Source of the DNA: Symbiodinium natans
Lineage: Eukaryota > Sar > Dinophyceae > Suessiales > Symbiodiniaceae
DNA length: 62,000 bases
Assembly: GCA_905221605.1 (NCBI GenBank)
Contig: CAJNDS010002157.1
Coordinates: forward strand, 730,001 to 792,000
Reading direction: 5' to 3'
Shown here: piece by piece, positions 29,609 to 42,400 of the stretch
How positions within the stretch are numbered: the stretch's first letter is position 1
Layout: each line of letters opens with the position of its first letter
The notes under the pieces: model-generated
What the model was told of the DNA's origin: nothing
The model's input: only the letters and a program-made list of their open reading frames with translations
Databases searched by the model: none
Translations under genes and position numbers: made by a program

Positions 29609-30679
29609 CTTGAGTTTAGGGTTTAGGGTTTAGGGTTTAGGGTTTAGGGTTTAGGGTTTAGGGTGGGGGTTTAAGGTTTCAGCGTCTTTTGGTTCAGGGA
29701 TTGCTCAGGGTTTGAGTTTTCTCTCGCTTTGGGGTTTTGGGGTTTAGCCTAGGGTCATAGTCCTAGGTTTTTTTTTTGCGGGGGGGGGGGGGGGGGGGGA
29801 GGCCTTAGGCTCTGCCTCGAGGAACCAGACTACAGATCCTGAAAGACGGACCTCGCCTCACTTTTTTTGGTATATCTCCGTTGTTGAGGGCGGGCCCAAT
29901 TGAGCCCTTCAATTAGAGGCTGTGCCTGTAATTGCCTTAAGCTCTGCAAGAAGTACTCAGTAGGGGTTGAGGGGGAGTCGAGGGGGCGGCAGCCCTAAAC
30001 CCTAAACCCTAAACCCTAAACCCTAAACCCTAAACCCTAAACCCTAAACCCTGAACCCAAAACCCGCTAAAGCCCGAACTGTACACAAGCTGGAGGGAGG
30101 TGCTTCGATAGTCAACTTGAGGCTTCAAATCATGCGGACTTAGAGAGGGGTTGAGGGTTTAGGGTTTAGGGCTAGGGTTTAGGGCTTAGGGCATAGGGCT
30201 TAGGGTTTAGGGATTAGGGTTTAGGGTTTAGGGCTAGGGTTTGGGGCTTAGGGTTTGGGGAGGTCTTGTCGTCTTGCCCCGAATCTTGTTTGACGGGGTG
30301 CACTCGCAGGAGAGACAGAGCAACACGCAAGCCAAGATGCATGGCAAGACGGGTTAAGGTCGGTACAAACGGGGCCTCAACAATTAGAATACTGCATTTT
30401 TTTTTCGGGGAGGGGGGGGGGGGGGGGGGGGAAGGGGGTGAAATTGATTTGTGTAATTATGTAGGGACCAAGGCAAGACTGGATAAGATCAGCAAGTCAG
30501 CAACAAAACTCGGAAACAGAATGAGGGCAAATGCCCTTGGCACGCTACAGCCTCATACTCGGCCCAAGTCCGAGCAAACGAACAAGAACAGGGTGAGAAT
30601 AACTACCCGAAGAAGGGTGCACCCCATATAAACCCTAAACCCCAAGCCCAGGAGGAAGAGACCAAGACCCTCACAACAA

Positions 30680-30743
30680 GCATTAAGGCAACCGCAGGTT
30701 CGCCACCAGTGCCCAAGCCCATCGCAAATCTGGCGGGGTGCGC
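30680..30743 (-). CDS. candidate exon, unassigned
   Basis: Minus strand after a pyrimidine-rich acceptor (CATCCTTCCAG), reading RTPPDLRWAWALVANLR up to a GTTGCC donor. Not linked to a model. Confidence 0.3.
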
Positions 30744-31756
30744 TGGAAGGATGGGGAGGCTTCAGGGGAATGGGGGGAAGAATTCAGGGAACCCCCCCTA
30801 AACCCTCAACCCTAAACCCGAAACCCGCAACCCTGAACCCTAATCAGGGAAGGATAAAGGGAACACCCAAACCCTAGACCCTAAACCCTAAACCCTAGAC
30901 ATGGCCCAGCCTGTGAGATGATGGCCGCTAGGCAAGAAACAAGGTTTCGGGCTTGGGGATTCTTGCTCGCCTCTACAGCGTCGGGTGTCGCTTGGTAGCT
31001 ACAACCCTAACCCGACTCTGCTCCCGCGCAAAGAGCCCCAAGAGCCTGCAAACCCCTGTAAACCCTCGTGCCCTCTAAGCCCGACAGGCCCCAAGAAGCC
31101 CTAAGAAACCCTCAAAGCCCTCGCTTAGGTTAGGGGTTTCGGTTTGGGGTTTAGGGTTTAGGTTGGGTTTAGGGTTTAGGGTTCAGGGTTTAGGGTTTAT
31201 AGGGTTTGGGGTTTAGGGTTTAGGGGACACGGAGACTCAAAAGTCCTGCCTGGCAAGGAAAATCCCGCGCCAAGAAGGTGTTGACATCGGGGTGAGATCC
31301 TGAGCTTGAAATCGCTAGTAAAGTCTCCAGAAAGTTGGTACATGGTTTGAAGATGAGTAGAGCTGGGATTCCCTTTAGTATGTCTCTGAAGGTGTGGGGA
31401 AAAGGATGTTCCTTTTTTTTGCAGTTTGCTGTAGTGCCTTTAGACGTCTGTGTTGGTTGTTAAGCATTCTGAGGAGTTCTAAAAGGTTTGGAATGGTTGA
31501 AGAGCGCAAAAGGCTTAGGGTGCTGGAAGGGTCGAGGGGACCTACAGGTTTTGGGTTGGATGATAACGTAAAAACGCGGTGCTCAATGGGTTTTGGGCTT
31601 CATGCAGTCTAGGTTTGTGGGCTCTGGCGTTGTGCAGGGGCTATTAGGGACCAGTCAGGTATAAGCCCTAAACCCTAAACCCTCAACCCTAAAGTCTGAA
31701 CCCTAAACCCTGAACCCTAAACCCTAAACCCTAAACCCTAAACCCTAACTCCCGGG

Positions 31757-31848
31757 CTTCCAGGCGTGTTGGGCGCCAGGTGTGCCCACGGCCCACCAGC
31801 CCAAGACAACGGCGACACCGGGGTTCGCCCAGGGGGTCCTCTGCAAGG
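31757..31848 (-). CDS. candidate exon, unassigned
   Basis: GC-rich island after CCTTGCAG on the minus strand, flanked by CCCTAAA on its left and TTTAGGG on its right like genuine exons. Frames include DPLGEPRCRRCLGLVGRGHT and a Pro/Gly-rich alternative. It could be a 3' exon of the cyclin gene or belong to the next gene. Confidence 0.35.
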
Positions 31849-31849
31849 G

Positions 31850-32260
31850 GTTTAGGGGTTTAGGGTTGTTTTAGGGGGTTTGAGGGTTTGGGGGTTTAGG
31901 GTTTCGGGGTTTGGTTTTTTTTAGGGGGCTTTAGGGTTTAGGGGGTTTAGGGTTTCGGGGTTCAGGGGTTAGGGGTTTAGGGTTTTGGAGTTAGGGTTTA
32001 GGGGCTTAGGGCTTAGGTCTAGGGTTTAGGGGTTTAGGGGTTAGTAGGGTTCAGGGGCTTAGGGGTTTAGGGTTTCGAGGGTTTAGGAGTTTAGGGGTTT
32101 AGGGTTTAGGTTTAGGGGTTTTGGCCAGGTTTAGGGTTTATGGATTAGGGTTTAGGGGTTTAGGGAGTTGCCCGAGGGTCTGAGGCTCAGGATATCGAGC
32201 GTAGGATGTATGGTGTTTAGGGTGTATGGGGTTTAGGCGTTTGTTATGCTTGTGAGATTT
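31850..32260 (+). repeat. degenerate TTTAGGG/TTTAGGGG block
   Basis: About 400 bases of heavily diverged heptamer/octamer; no gene seen. Confidence 0.88.
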
Positions 32261-32591
32261 AGGGTTTACGCGGGGATATGGAGGGCTTGGCATTCAAAAT
32301 GTTTGTGGCTCAGAGGTGACTTCAAGCGTTGATTTGTCTTCCTGGTTTCTGTTTCTCACGCTTTGGGGAAACTTGATGTCTCGGTCGAGGATTGAACATG
32401 CGAGTGGGGGGCGAGAAGTCGCTATCCCACATCCCGCAGCCCTTGTGCCGTGCTGAGTGCAACTACGGTCGGGTTGGGGTCGGGTATGAGCCCTCAAACA
32501 CGGGAGGGGTTTCGGGTTTAGCGTTGAGGGTTCAGGGTCTAGGGCTAAGGTTCAGGGTTGAGCCCTCAAGCCCAGCTCACACCGCTTGTTT

Positions 32592-32650
32592 TATCGACGT
32601 CACCGCGGGCGCTGGCTCCCCCGGGGCCCACCCAGGGTGAGCCGGACCAC
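32592..32650 (-). CDS. candidate exon, unassigned
   Basis: Minus strand after TTGCCCAG, reading WSGSPWVGPGGASARGDVDK then TSG before a GTGAGC donor. Coding-like but not tied in phase to a model. Confidence 0.3.
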
Positions 32651-33389
32651 CTGGGCAAGGGTTTAGGGTTTAGGGTTTAGGGCTTAGGGTTTAGGGTTTA
32701 GGGTTTAGGGTTTAGGGTTTAGGGTTTAGGGTTTAGGGTTTAGGGTTTAGGGCTTAGGGCTTAGGGTTTAGGGTTTAGGGTTTAGGTTTATTAGGGTTTA
32801 GGGTTTATGGTTACCTTACCTTTCTGTAGGCCAATGGCTTGATTCATGTGGCAAGAGCGCTCAGGCCTAAATTGTTGCGAATGGAAGCAACCGACTTTGA
32901 GGCTTGGAACGCTTTAGGGTCTAGGGTTTAGGGTTTAGGGTTTAGGACTTGCTTCACGAAGCACACTGACTCTTGTTGCAGGGGTGGTCTCAGGTGTAGG
33001 TTGGAAGCAAACATATTTAGCATTGCGGGCACTCTTACAGGGGGATAACCCCTATGTATACCTTGTATAGTCCCTATATACATAAGCTGCCCCTAAACAA
33101 CCCCTAAATTTTAAATCAACCCCTAAGGTCCCTTAGAAGGGTACCCGTGAACGCCCACGTACTGCTGCATCACCTTGGGGGACGAAAGGAACCTTAAAAT
33201 TGGGGTCATATACCCTATACTACTATACTTCCTATCCCTACACCCTAAACCCTAAACCCTAAACCCTAAACCCTAAACCCTAAACCCTAAACCATAAACC
33301 CTAAACCCTAAACCCTAAACCCTTAACCCTAAACCCTAACCCTAAACCCTTTTCATGTTCATGTCGCCCCCAACACAGTGAGCAAGGGC

Positions 33390-33443
33390 CGAGGGAGGCA
33401 CGCGCTTCGGAGCTGCAGGACTTCGACTGCGGCTGCGCCGGGC
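33390..33443 (-). CDS. cyclin L exon (Arg-Ser tail)
   Basis: Reads ARRSRSRSPAAPKRVPPS. An RS tail after two cyclin folds is typical of cyclin L and of splicing factors. Acceptor CAAGAG, donor GCCCTT. No stop is seen, so further 3' exons should exist below this point. Confidence 0.85.
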
Positions 33444-36400
33444 CTCTTGGGGTTGAGGGTTTAGGGTTTAGGCTTTTAGGGTTTTAGGGTTTAGGGTTTT
33501 GGGGTTTTAGGGGTTTAGGGTTTAGGGGTTTCGTCACCGTGGCATCTGGCCTTGGGATGGGCCTCTGGCTTCTCCAATACCCCCTGAACCAAGGAATCGA
33601 ACACAATCTACAGATGTCCCGGGAGTCCAGGGTGAACCCTGAAGTGGAAGGGTTTCGGGTTTAGGGTTTAGGGTTTAGGGTTTAGGGTTTAGGGTGATCG
33701 ACCCCTGTGGGCTGGCATGCTTTGAAGCAGCAGGATGCAGTGCGGGTGTCAGGGCAACTCTTCGCCATGAAGCCTTGCGTGGGTCTTGCTGGATCTGTTG
33801 GGACGGGGGGAATGGGGTTTGGGGTTTAGGGTTTTAGGGTTTAGGGTTTGTACATAGGATCAGGTAAACTACCCAACCCCCAATCTCAAGGGATGAAGAC
33901 TCGTACCCCTAAGGTTGTACCCCTAAAGGTTCCCCTTAATATACTCCCAATGTGGCCCTCATATTCCCTTAGGCATCTTTGAAAAGGGACCCCAAAACCC
34001 AAGGGTACAACCGTAAGGGTTCAAGGTAGAACCCCTCGACAATCCTAGCCAACTCCATGCTATCTCCGAGCACTAAGCCCTCAACCCCTAAACTCCACCA
34101 CTTTCAAACTTCTAGTGTCCGAAAACTCGTCCATGGCCCTTCGACTCCCTCCCGGAAAGCCTGAACGGTCAGGGTTTAGGGTCAAGGGTTCAGGGTTCAG
34201 GGTTTAGGGCTTCGGGTATATAGTAGGGTTTATGGGGGTCGGAGGGCTTCAGGGGCTTCAGGGTTGTCTGAACACCCACTGAGTTTCGGAGGGGTTTAGG
34301 GTCAGGGCCACTTGTGCCCAGAACGCATCTTCCCTAAACCCTAAACCCTAAACCCTAAACCCTAAACCCTAAACCCTAAACCCTTATACACCCAGAAGAC
34401 CTAAGACTCACAAGCCTAGCCTTCAAACTACTGCATCAGTGGCCTCAAGAGGCTCCGGTGACCCTCGATCCTGCATCCCAAAGCTTCTTCGAGGGCGGAG
34501 AAGGTTTAGGGTTTAGGGTTTAGGGTTTAGGGTTTAGGGTTATTTAGGGTTTAGGGTTTAGGGTTTAGGGTTTAGGGTTTGGGCTTACCTTTTCGGGTTT
34601 AGTTTGGGGTGAGGGGGGGAGAAGAGAGGCAGAGGGAGGATGTTGATTCAAGGTAGTACCCTAGATCCTAGATCCTAAGCCCTATTTAGCCAAAGTAAAA
34701 ATTCTCGGCGCATGTTCTGCGAAGAGATCTGAGGCTCTGGCCCTTGCGAGTGGTAAGCGAAATCAATTTGGTGCGGATCGGGGTTTAAGTTTTTGTGCAG
34801 TGAGATGGGGCTTGGGCTAAATGGGGCTTCGGGTTTGCAGGGCATGAAGATGCCCTCCAAAACGTCTTGAAAACTCTAACCCTTACCTCTTCTAAACGCC
34901 CTAAACCCCATAAACGCTCTCGGCCGTGAACAGCCCATCCATAGTATGAACTGAAAGAAACGAATCAGATAACAAAGACCAAGGAAGTCAATATACGAAA
35001 ACAACATTAAAAACACAAATGCAATAGAAACACAAATATAAATAAATATAGATATATATATATATATGTATATATATATACAAACATATATGTGTATATA
35101 TATATATGTATATTTAATGTATGTATTTGAACTCTGAACCTAAACTCCCTACACTCCCTAAACCCCCCTCCACCCCGTAAACCCAACTCCCTAAACCCTA
35201 AACTCCCTAAACTCCCCTATAAACCCTAACCCCTAAACTCCCAAACCCCTAAACTCCCTAAACTCCTAAGCCCCAGACCCTAAACCCTAAACCCTAAACC
35301 CTAAACCCTAAACCTCTCTACCATATAACCCTAAATGTTAAACACCAATTGGAGAATTTGATCCATTTCTTTTTTTTTCACCCCCCCGTTGTTCAGCACC
35401 AATTGGAGAATTTGATCCATTTTGGCCCCTCCGACCCTTTTGACCCCCCATTGTTCAGCACCAATTGGATAATTTGATCCATTTTGGCTTCTCCGACCCC
35501 CATTGTTCAGCACCAATTGGAGAATTTGATCCATTTTGACCCCTCCGACCCTCTTAGGGAGGCTTCGTGGAGGGTACTCCAGGATTCGGTAAAAATGGCT
35601 CGATTCCCAGTTAGTTTTACCCCTGAAATGCTGACCTCTCTAACCCTCCATGGTTCAGCACGAAAAAGAAATTAATAAGCTTTTTATTTTCGTAATGTTA
35701 TGGGATTCTTTGGGCGGGTGGGTTTTGTTCCGTTGCCTGCACACACTGCTGGCCTAGTAAATGCTCGAACTTGAGATGCTGAACCCTAAACCCTAAACCC
35801 TAAACCCTAAACCCTAAACCCTAAACCCTAAACCCTAAACCCTAAACCCTAAACCTTGACCCCGGAACCTCCGGGTCGGACTGACGGCCTTCGCCCCCCT
35901 TGGCAAGTAGGCCGAGGTCGACCGCGGAAGAGGGGCTTAGGGTTTAGGGTTTAGGGTTTAGGGTTAGGGTTTAGGGTTTAGGGTTTAGGGTTTGGGGTTT
36001 GGGGTTTAGGGTTTAGGGTTTAGGGTTTAGGGGGTTCAGGGTTTAGGGGGTTCAGGGTAGGGAAATTTGGGAGGTAGGGTTCAGGGTTCAGGGTTTATGG
36101 CTTAGGGTGTTTAGGGGTTGAGGTTTAGAGGGTTTGGTGCTTAGCTTAGCAGGGGGAAGTAGAGGGTTTTGGGGCTTGGGGTTGGGCCGTAAGGTTTGAG
36201 GTTTCCGGGCTTGCAGGGATTCAGGGGCTTCGGGTCCCCTGAAGCCTAAACCAAACGGTTTGGGGAACAAAGTCGGGGAGCCAGCTTTTTTTGAAACTTG
36301 AGCAGGGGGTCTACTTCTTGCGTACCCTGCGAACCCCTATCCCAACCTGACCACAAAATATCGGCGGATGCGGGCGGAACCTGATGTGGAACAGGAACGA

Positions 36401-39400
36401 CGGGCAGGCATCCCTAATGTCTGCATCCATGATGAAACCGAAGCACCCAAGATCCTGCCCTAGACCCTAAACCCTAAGCCCTAAACCCTAAGCCCCAAAC
36501 CCTAAACCCTAAACCCTAAACCCCCTAAACCGGATTCGGGCCCTTGCTACAAGCAGCAGGCAGGAACCCCCCTCAAAAATATTTGGGGCAAGCAGGCAAG
36601 CACGCCACAACTGATTCTATCCACTCTAAACCCGATAGACCCGAAATTCCCAACGCGAAAGCCTGAACGCCTTCCGGCCCCCCCAACCCCCTGTGAAAAA
36701 ATCAACCTCAACCACAGGAATCTTGGCATAGGGATTACAATCGGGGGGTACTATCATCCTTTTAAGGACTGTCTTTAGTACAAGGGGGAACATCCCAACT
36801 CAACCCTAAGCCCTAAGCCCTCTTAAGGACGGTTAGTACAAGGGTGAACATCCCAAACTGCAATCTCAGGAGGCTGCCCCAGATCGCAGGCCTCGGGCAA
36901 CCAGCCGTTCGGAGGGATTTACAGGGCTTACAGGGAACTGAAGGAGTCCAGGGGTTTAGGCCTAGGAGTTTAGGAAGTTTAGGGTTTAGGGTTTAGGGCT
37001 AGGAATTTCGGGTTTCGGGTTCAGGGGCTAGGAAGTTAGGGTTTAGAGTTTAGGGGGCTAGGAACTTAGAGTTTCAGGAAAACTGGGTTTGCGACAAGAA
37101 AAGGCGCAGGAGTCGCCCCGGATTTGCCCCCTGAAGGCCAGAGATACAACGCTATACCGACCTTTGCACCCTACCCTGCACCTCTTGGGGCAGTTTCATG
37201 GTCTCTGAATATGGGCCCTGAATTGGGGAACCCTTATATATACACCTTTTTGGCATGGACAATGATGTGAGGTTCTGTCCTCTTCGGCCTCTTTGCCCCA
37301 TTAAGAATAACAAAAAACATTGTAACGGCTGTGTGTCAAAGTTGGCTTCACGGTTTTAAGGGGTGCCTGTGTTGAGTGCACACGTTCGGCCACTCTGTAT
37401 GGGTATTTCGGTGGTCGAAAGCCTCCGCAGGTCTTCGGGTTTAGGGTTTGGGTTGTGTGTAGGGTTTAAGCTTTTTGAAGTTAAGCCCCAAAAGCTTCCT
37501 GAGCCCTTAACTTCCTACACACCCCCTCAAGGTCTACGTAACCCTAAATCCTCTGACTACAGAACCCAAACCCTAAACCCTACATCCTAAACCCCAAACT
37601 CCAAACCCCAAACCCGAAACCCGAAACCCTAAACCCTTTGTTGAGGAACCAGCCGCTGCCAGACCTCGGGGGGCCGCAGGGTCTAGGGTTCTGAGCTGCT
37701 TTGAGGGGGTTAGGAGGGATGTAAAGTGCGAGAGCCCCCCCCACCACTTTTTGTGTGTTAGGTCATTGCTATAGCCTAAGAAATATTCAACATAACCCTT
37801 GGGCAAACCCTTGAAATAAATTCAGGGGTATGGTAAAATGCTCCCTTTCGCTCCCGTATATTCCCCTCTTATTTATTATTGGTTAAGGGGTGTGGGTTTG
37901 GGGTATGGCGTATTATTCTTTACTATCAAGCCACCTGTCAGATTCTTCGACAGGCTCACAAAACCTAGAAGGTTCTTCAAAGGGACTCGTAGCCCCACTG
38001 AGATTCCAGGAGCCATCAGAAACAGCAGCTGGGGTGAGACAAAAACCGATGATGCTTCACATGATTTAACTGTGGCCCCCGAAAACCCTAAACTCTAAAC
38101 CTCAGTATCTAGGTTGGCCCTCTTTAAAGCATCTGAAACACATTCTAAGTAGGATCCAGTTCGGTATAGGGTGCCCTTTCCGGTTTTAAGGGGGCGTTTG
38201 AGAGAACCTAAACCCGAAAAAAGGGGGAATGAGGGCCTGCTCTGGGTCCCTGAAAAAAGGGGAGATGCGTCCAACATGTCAGGCAAATTCTGCCTTCTTT
38301 TCGGGGTAAAGAGACGTCTCTAGGTATGCCTACAAACCCCATAACCCTAAACCAAAACCCCAGTTCAACCCTAAACCCTATAACCCTATGACCCTAACCG
38401 TAAACCCCAAAAACCTATAACCCTATGACCCTAAGCCCTACAACCCAAAATCCTATAACCCTTTAACCCTATAACCCCACAACCCTAAAATTCAGGGTTT
38501 AGGGTTTAGGGTTTAGGGTTTAGGGTTGAGGGTTTAGGGTTGAGGGTTCAGGGTTTAGGGTTTAGGGTTCCCTAGAACCCCCCATTATCCTCAAGCCTTT
38601 GAGCTCCAGCTTTGGCGGCTTGGGACTGGGCCCGTCATCCGAGGGCGAGCGCATGAACGCAGGAACCTCCGTCGGGTCCTGGTCAGATTCGCTCTGTCTC
38701 ATTGCGATTATTGGTACTATTGTTAGTATTGGTTTTTTAAAAAAAACCATTAAGTATTTTACTTCTGTTTGTTGTTGTTCTGGGGGGGAGGGGGGTTCTA
38801 GGGCTTAGGGTTCAGGGGGAAGGGGGGGGGGGGGGGGGCTTTCCGAATTTAGTTGAGTGTGAAGAATTTTGACGTTGGCTTTTAAGGGTTTCAGGGTTCA
38901 AGGCCTCCCGATCCGCCACCTTCCGAAGTGACCCCTAAACCAGAATACCCTGCAGCCCCTGGTTTAGGGTTTAGGGTTTAGGGTTCAGATTTTAACCTAA
39001 GAACTGCAAAACCTTACGCTCAAAAGAGCTACAGAACGCCACCTTCTTTATTGCTTGTGTTGGATTGCATTTGTAAACTATGTTGTTCAACAGGACCCCG
39101 TACTGTGCATAACGACAATAAAATAGTTGGCCGAAGAACCCTTACAAACGCCAAAAGCCCTCAAACCCCAAAACGTCCGAGACCGAAACCTTAGACAGCA
39201 GACCCTTTTAACACCATACGCCCTAAACCCTACACGTCCCGCAAAAAAGGCCAACAGCCTTAAAACCCTAGCGAAACTCATGTTGAGCGCATAGCGGTAC
39301 CAAGGTGCGTTCACGTCGCTGATCACATCCTTGGCCTCACTTTTCTGCGCCCAGTCGCCCGCGCCGAGGGTTTAGGGTTTAGGGTTTAGGTTTTTTTTTT

Positions 39401-42400
39401 AGGTTTAGGGTTTAGGGTTTAGGGTTTAGGGTTTAGGGTTTAGGTTTTAGGGTTTAGGGTTTAGGGTTTAGGGTTTAGGGTTTAGGGGTTGAGGTCGCCA
39501 CACTTTGAGGAAGCCCACACGCCACTGTCAGCCAGCCACGCTCAAATGTCCATTGCCCGACTTTCAACTCCAGCTTGCTTCGGAGATCACCGATCGGTAC
39601 TGTGCCGAGGGGAACGATGGGGGTGCTCGCTGCCGGAGAGATGCACGGTTGCTCGCAAGTAAAACCCTCACAAGCCCTCGTACTCCTCAGAATGCTTATA
39701 AACTTTAACATCCGTTGTAAGGCCTCATACGCCCTAAAAAACGCAACAATTGCGCAAAGCAACCCAACAAACTAACGCTCAATAATTGCCCTAAACCCTA
39801 AACCCGAAACTCTAAACCCTAAACCCTAAATCCTAAACCCTAAACCCCGGACCTGCGTCTTCCGGCGCACGAGATGGAGCCGCGGAGCCGGTTGCCTGAG
39901 AACTGGTCGAGGCTGGGGTGTGGGGTTTGCAAGGTTTAAGGGGTTTAGGGTTTAGAGTTTAGGTTCAGGGTTTAGGGTTTAAGGTTTAGGGTTTAGGGTT
40001 TAGGGATTAGGGTTTAGGGTTTACGGTTTAGGGTAGGGTTTGTTTGGTTTATAGGTTTCTTTGTTTCGGGTTTCTGAAGGTAACAAGGTTTATAGAAGGC
40101 TTGAGGGTTTACAGGGTCTACAGTGTAGGGGCTTCTCACAAGGCTCAAGGGACTTATGGCGTTCAGGGTTTAGGGCGTCGCCAAAACCTTCGATGAGGGG
40201 AAGTCTGGCGGTAGGGATAGGATGGATAGGCTTTCCAAACCCGAAACCCGAAACCCTGAACCCGAAACCCTAAACCCTAAACTTTGTTCTAGGTTCAGGT
40301 CTTGATCTTCAGGGCAGTAAAGTTAGCTCACAACGATCAAAGATAGAAAGGACGGAACGTGCCAACAAAAACCCTGGTTCTTAGTAAAAATGAGGGAATG
40401 AGGCCCCCATATATATAATACCCTTTATACAGGGATTACAGAAGGCCCTAATTCCCTCATTCCCTACTAAACACAAGCCAGAAGTATCCCTAAACCCTAA
40501 ACCCTAAACCCTAAACCCTAAACCCTAAACCCTAAACCCTAAACACCGACCCCGGCCTGTAGAGGTCAGAGATAGTGGTCGCGATGTGCACCATGTCCTA
40601 CAGGCGTGTCGCAGATTGAGGAACCAAAGTCGGCCTGACCCTTGGGTTTAGGGTTTAGGGTTTAGGGTTTGTGGGTTTGGGGTTTGGGGTTTAGGGTTTG
40701 GGGTTTGGGGTTTAGGGTTTAGGGTTTGGGGTTTAGGGTTTGGGGTTTAGGGTTTGGGGTTTAGGGGTTAGTGTTTAGGGCAGGAGCTGTTCAGAAGTCT
40801 TCGAAAGACGTCTGACGCAGCGCATCTTCTACCATTCTCTTCACAAGCCCCAGGAACCCTAAACCCTAAACCCCAAACCCTAAATGCCCAACATCCTCAA
40901 CCCCAACTCACTCAACCCCAGCCACAAAGCCCTGCGCTACACTCTCTAAATACCTAGAGCCACCCTTTTTTGGTTTAAAGGGGCTTGTAAGTGAACCTAA
41001 GCCCTAAAGAGGGAGGACTAAGGGCCTACTCTGGGTCCTGGTTCCTCCTCAAGGCTGACGCCTCCTAATAGGTTTACGGTTTAGGGCCTACAGGGTGGGG
41101 CCCCCTAGTTATAAGCAGAGTTATAAGGGCCCTATAAATTGGGTTATAAGGACCCTAAGTTAGGTTATAAGTCCCTTAACTACAGTTAGTATAGTAAGGG
41201 GGCCCCACCCTGTAGCTCAGGGTTTACAAGGTGATGGGTACAGGGTTCACCGGGGTGTGGAAACAGGTCTAGGGTTTAAAGCTTCTAGGTATTCCAGGGT
41301 CAGAGGCTTTACAATTCCATGGCTTTCTTCCTCCCTCAAGTGCCATCGTGGCTTTTTCTTGTTTCAGGCGATTTAGGGCTTAGAGCTCAGGGTTTAGGAT
41401 TCAGGGTTGCTTAGGGTTTAGGGTGTAGGGTTCAAAAGCGGCAAAAAATGCAAAAAGGGTGCCACTAGTGACATAGGTTTCGGGAGAAGAGGATCTATAA
41501 CCCGGAACCCTCTTTGCAAGGGCTTCCATGAGAGGAAAAACGAGCTATCCGGCAGCGAACCCTGATGTACAAGAATCCTCAGCCCTTTCAGCCCTAAGCC
41601 CTCTGCCCTACGCCGTAAGCCCTCAACGCCATCCTCGTAGCGCGTGTTGCAGTCTTTCCACCAGGGCGGCTGACTGGGAAGGGGGATCCTCAGCACCCCC
41701 AAACGGGGCCCACCAACCCCAAATCCATGGCGCCCTGAAATCCCTAAAGCCGCAGAAATCCCTAAGGCCCTGAAAACCCTGAGAGCCCTGAACCCCTTGA
41801 GCCGAAAACCCCTTTGAGCCCTGAACCCTCACCTGCAGTAGTTCGTGGGGGGCTTTGTGCAGAGGGTAGAAAATTAGATGGGCAGAAGCATCCTCAACCC
41901 TACAACCCCTACAACCCTACCTAGACCCGGGAGTAACCTAGGAATAAAAAGGGTACGTACCCTTTTTGGGTTTAAGGGGATGAAAAGGGAACCCCAACCC
42001 TAAAAAAAGGAAAAAGGGCCTACTCCGGGTCCCAGCTACTCCACAAGGCCTGAGCTGTGAAGGTGTGGAGTGTGGGGTTTCAAGAGGGCCAAGAGCGAGC
42101 CTCATACTCCAATTCAAGTGGCGAGCGGATCCTAAACCCCAAACCCTACGCCCTAAACCCTGGACCCCACCCTCGCCTCCGCAACCACAGCCTCAGCGCC
42201 GGACCCCAACGTGTCAGCGGCCAGGAATATGCTCGCCTCGATCACCAGTCCCCCCCCCCCCCATATGGATTCTGCTGCAAATCCTCGCCTACCCCTCACC
42301 CTAGGCCGCATCAAGCCTAACACCTCAAGCCCTCCCTAAACAGGTCGTGGGTGATGATCTTCAACAAACAAGGGTTTTTGGAATATGTTCCAAATTGCCG

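Larger units (their letters stand above)
29609..33389. other. between the cyclin L RS exon and the next gene model
   Basis: Must hold the end of the cyclin gene and the start of the next. Seen: three unassigned exon-like islands (30680, 31757, 32592), heptamer arrays and two G-runs. The region 31240-31640 is repeat-free and shows nothing convincing. Confidence 0.4.
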
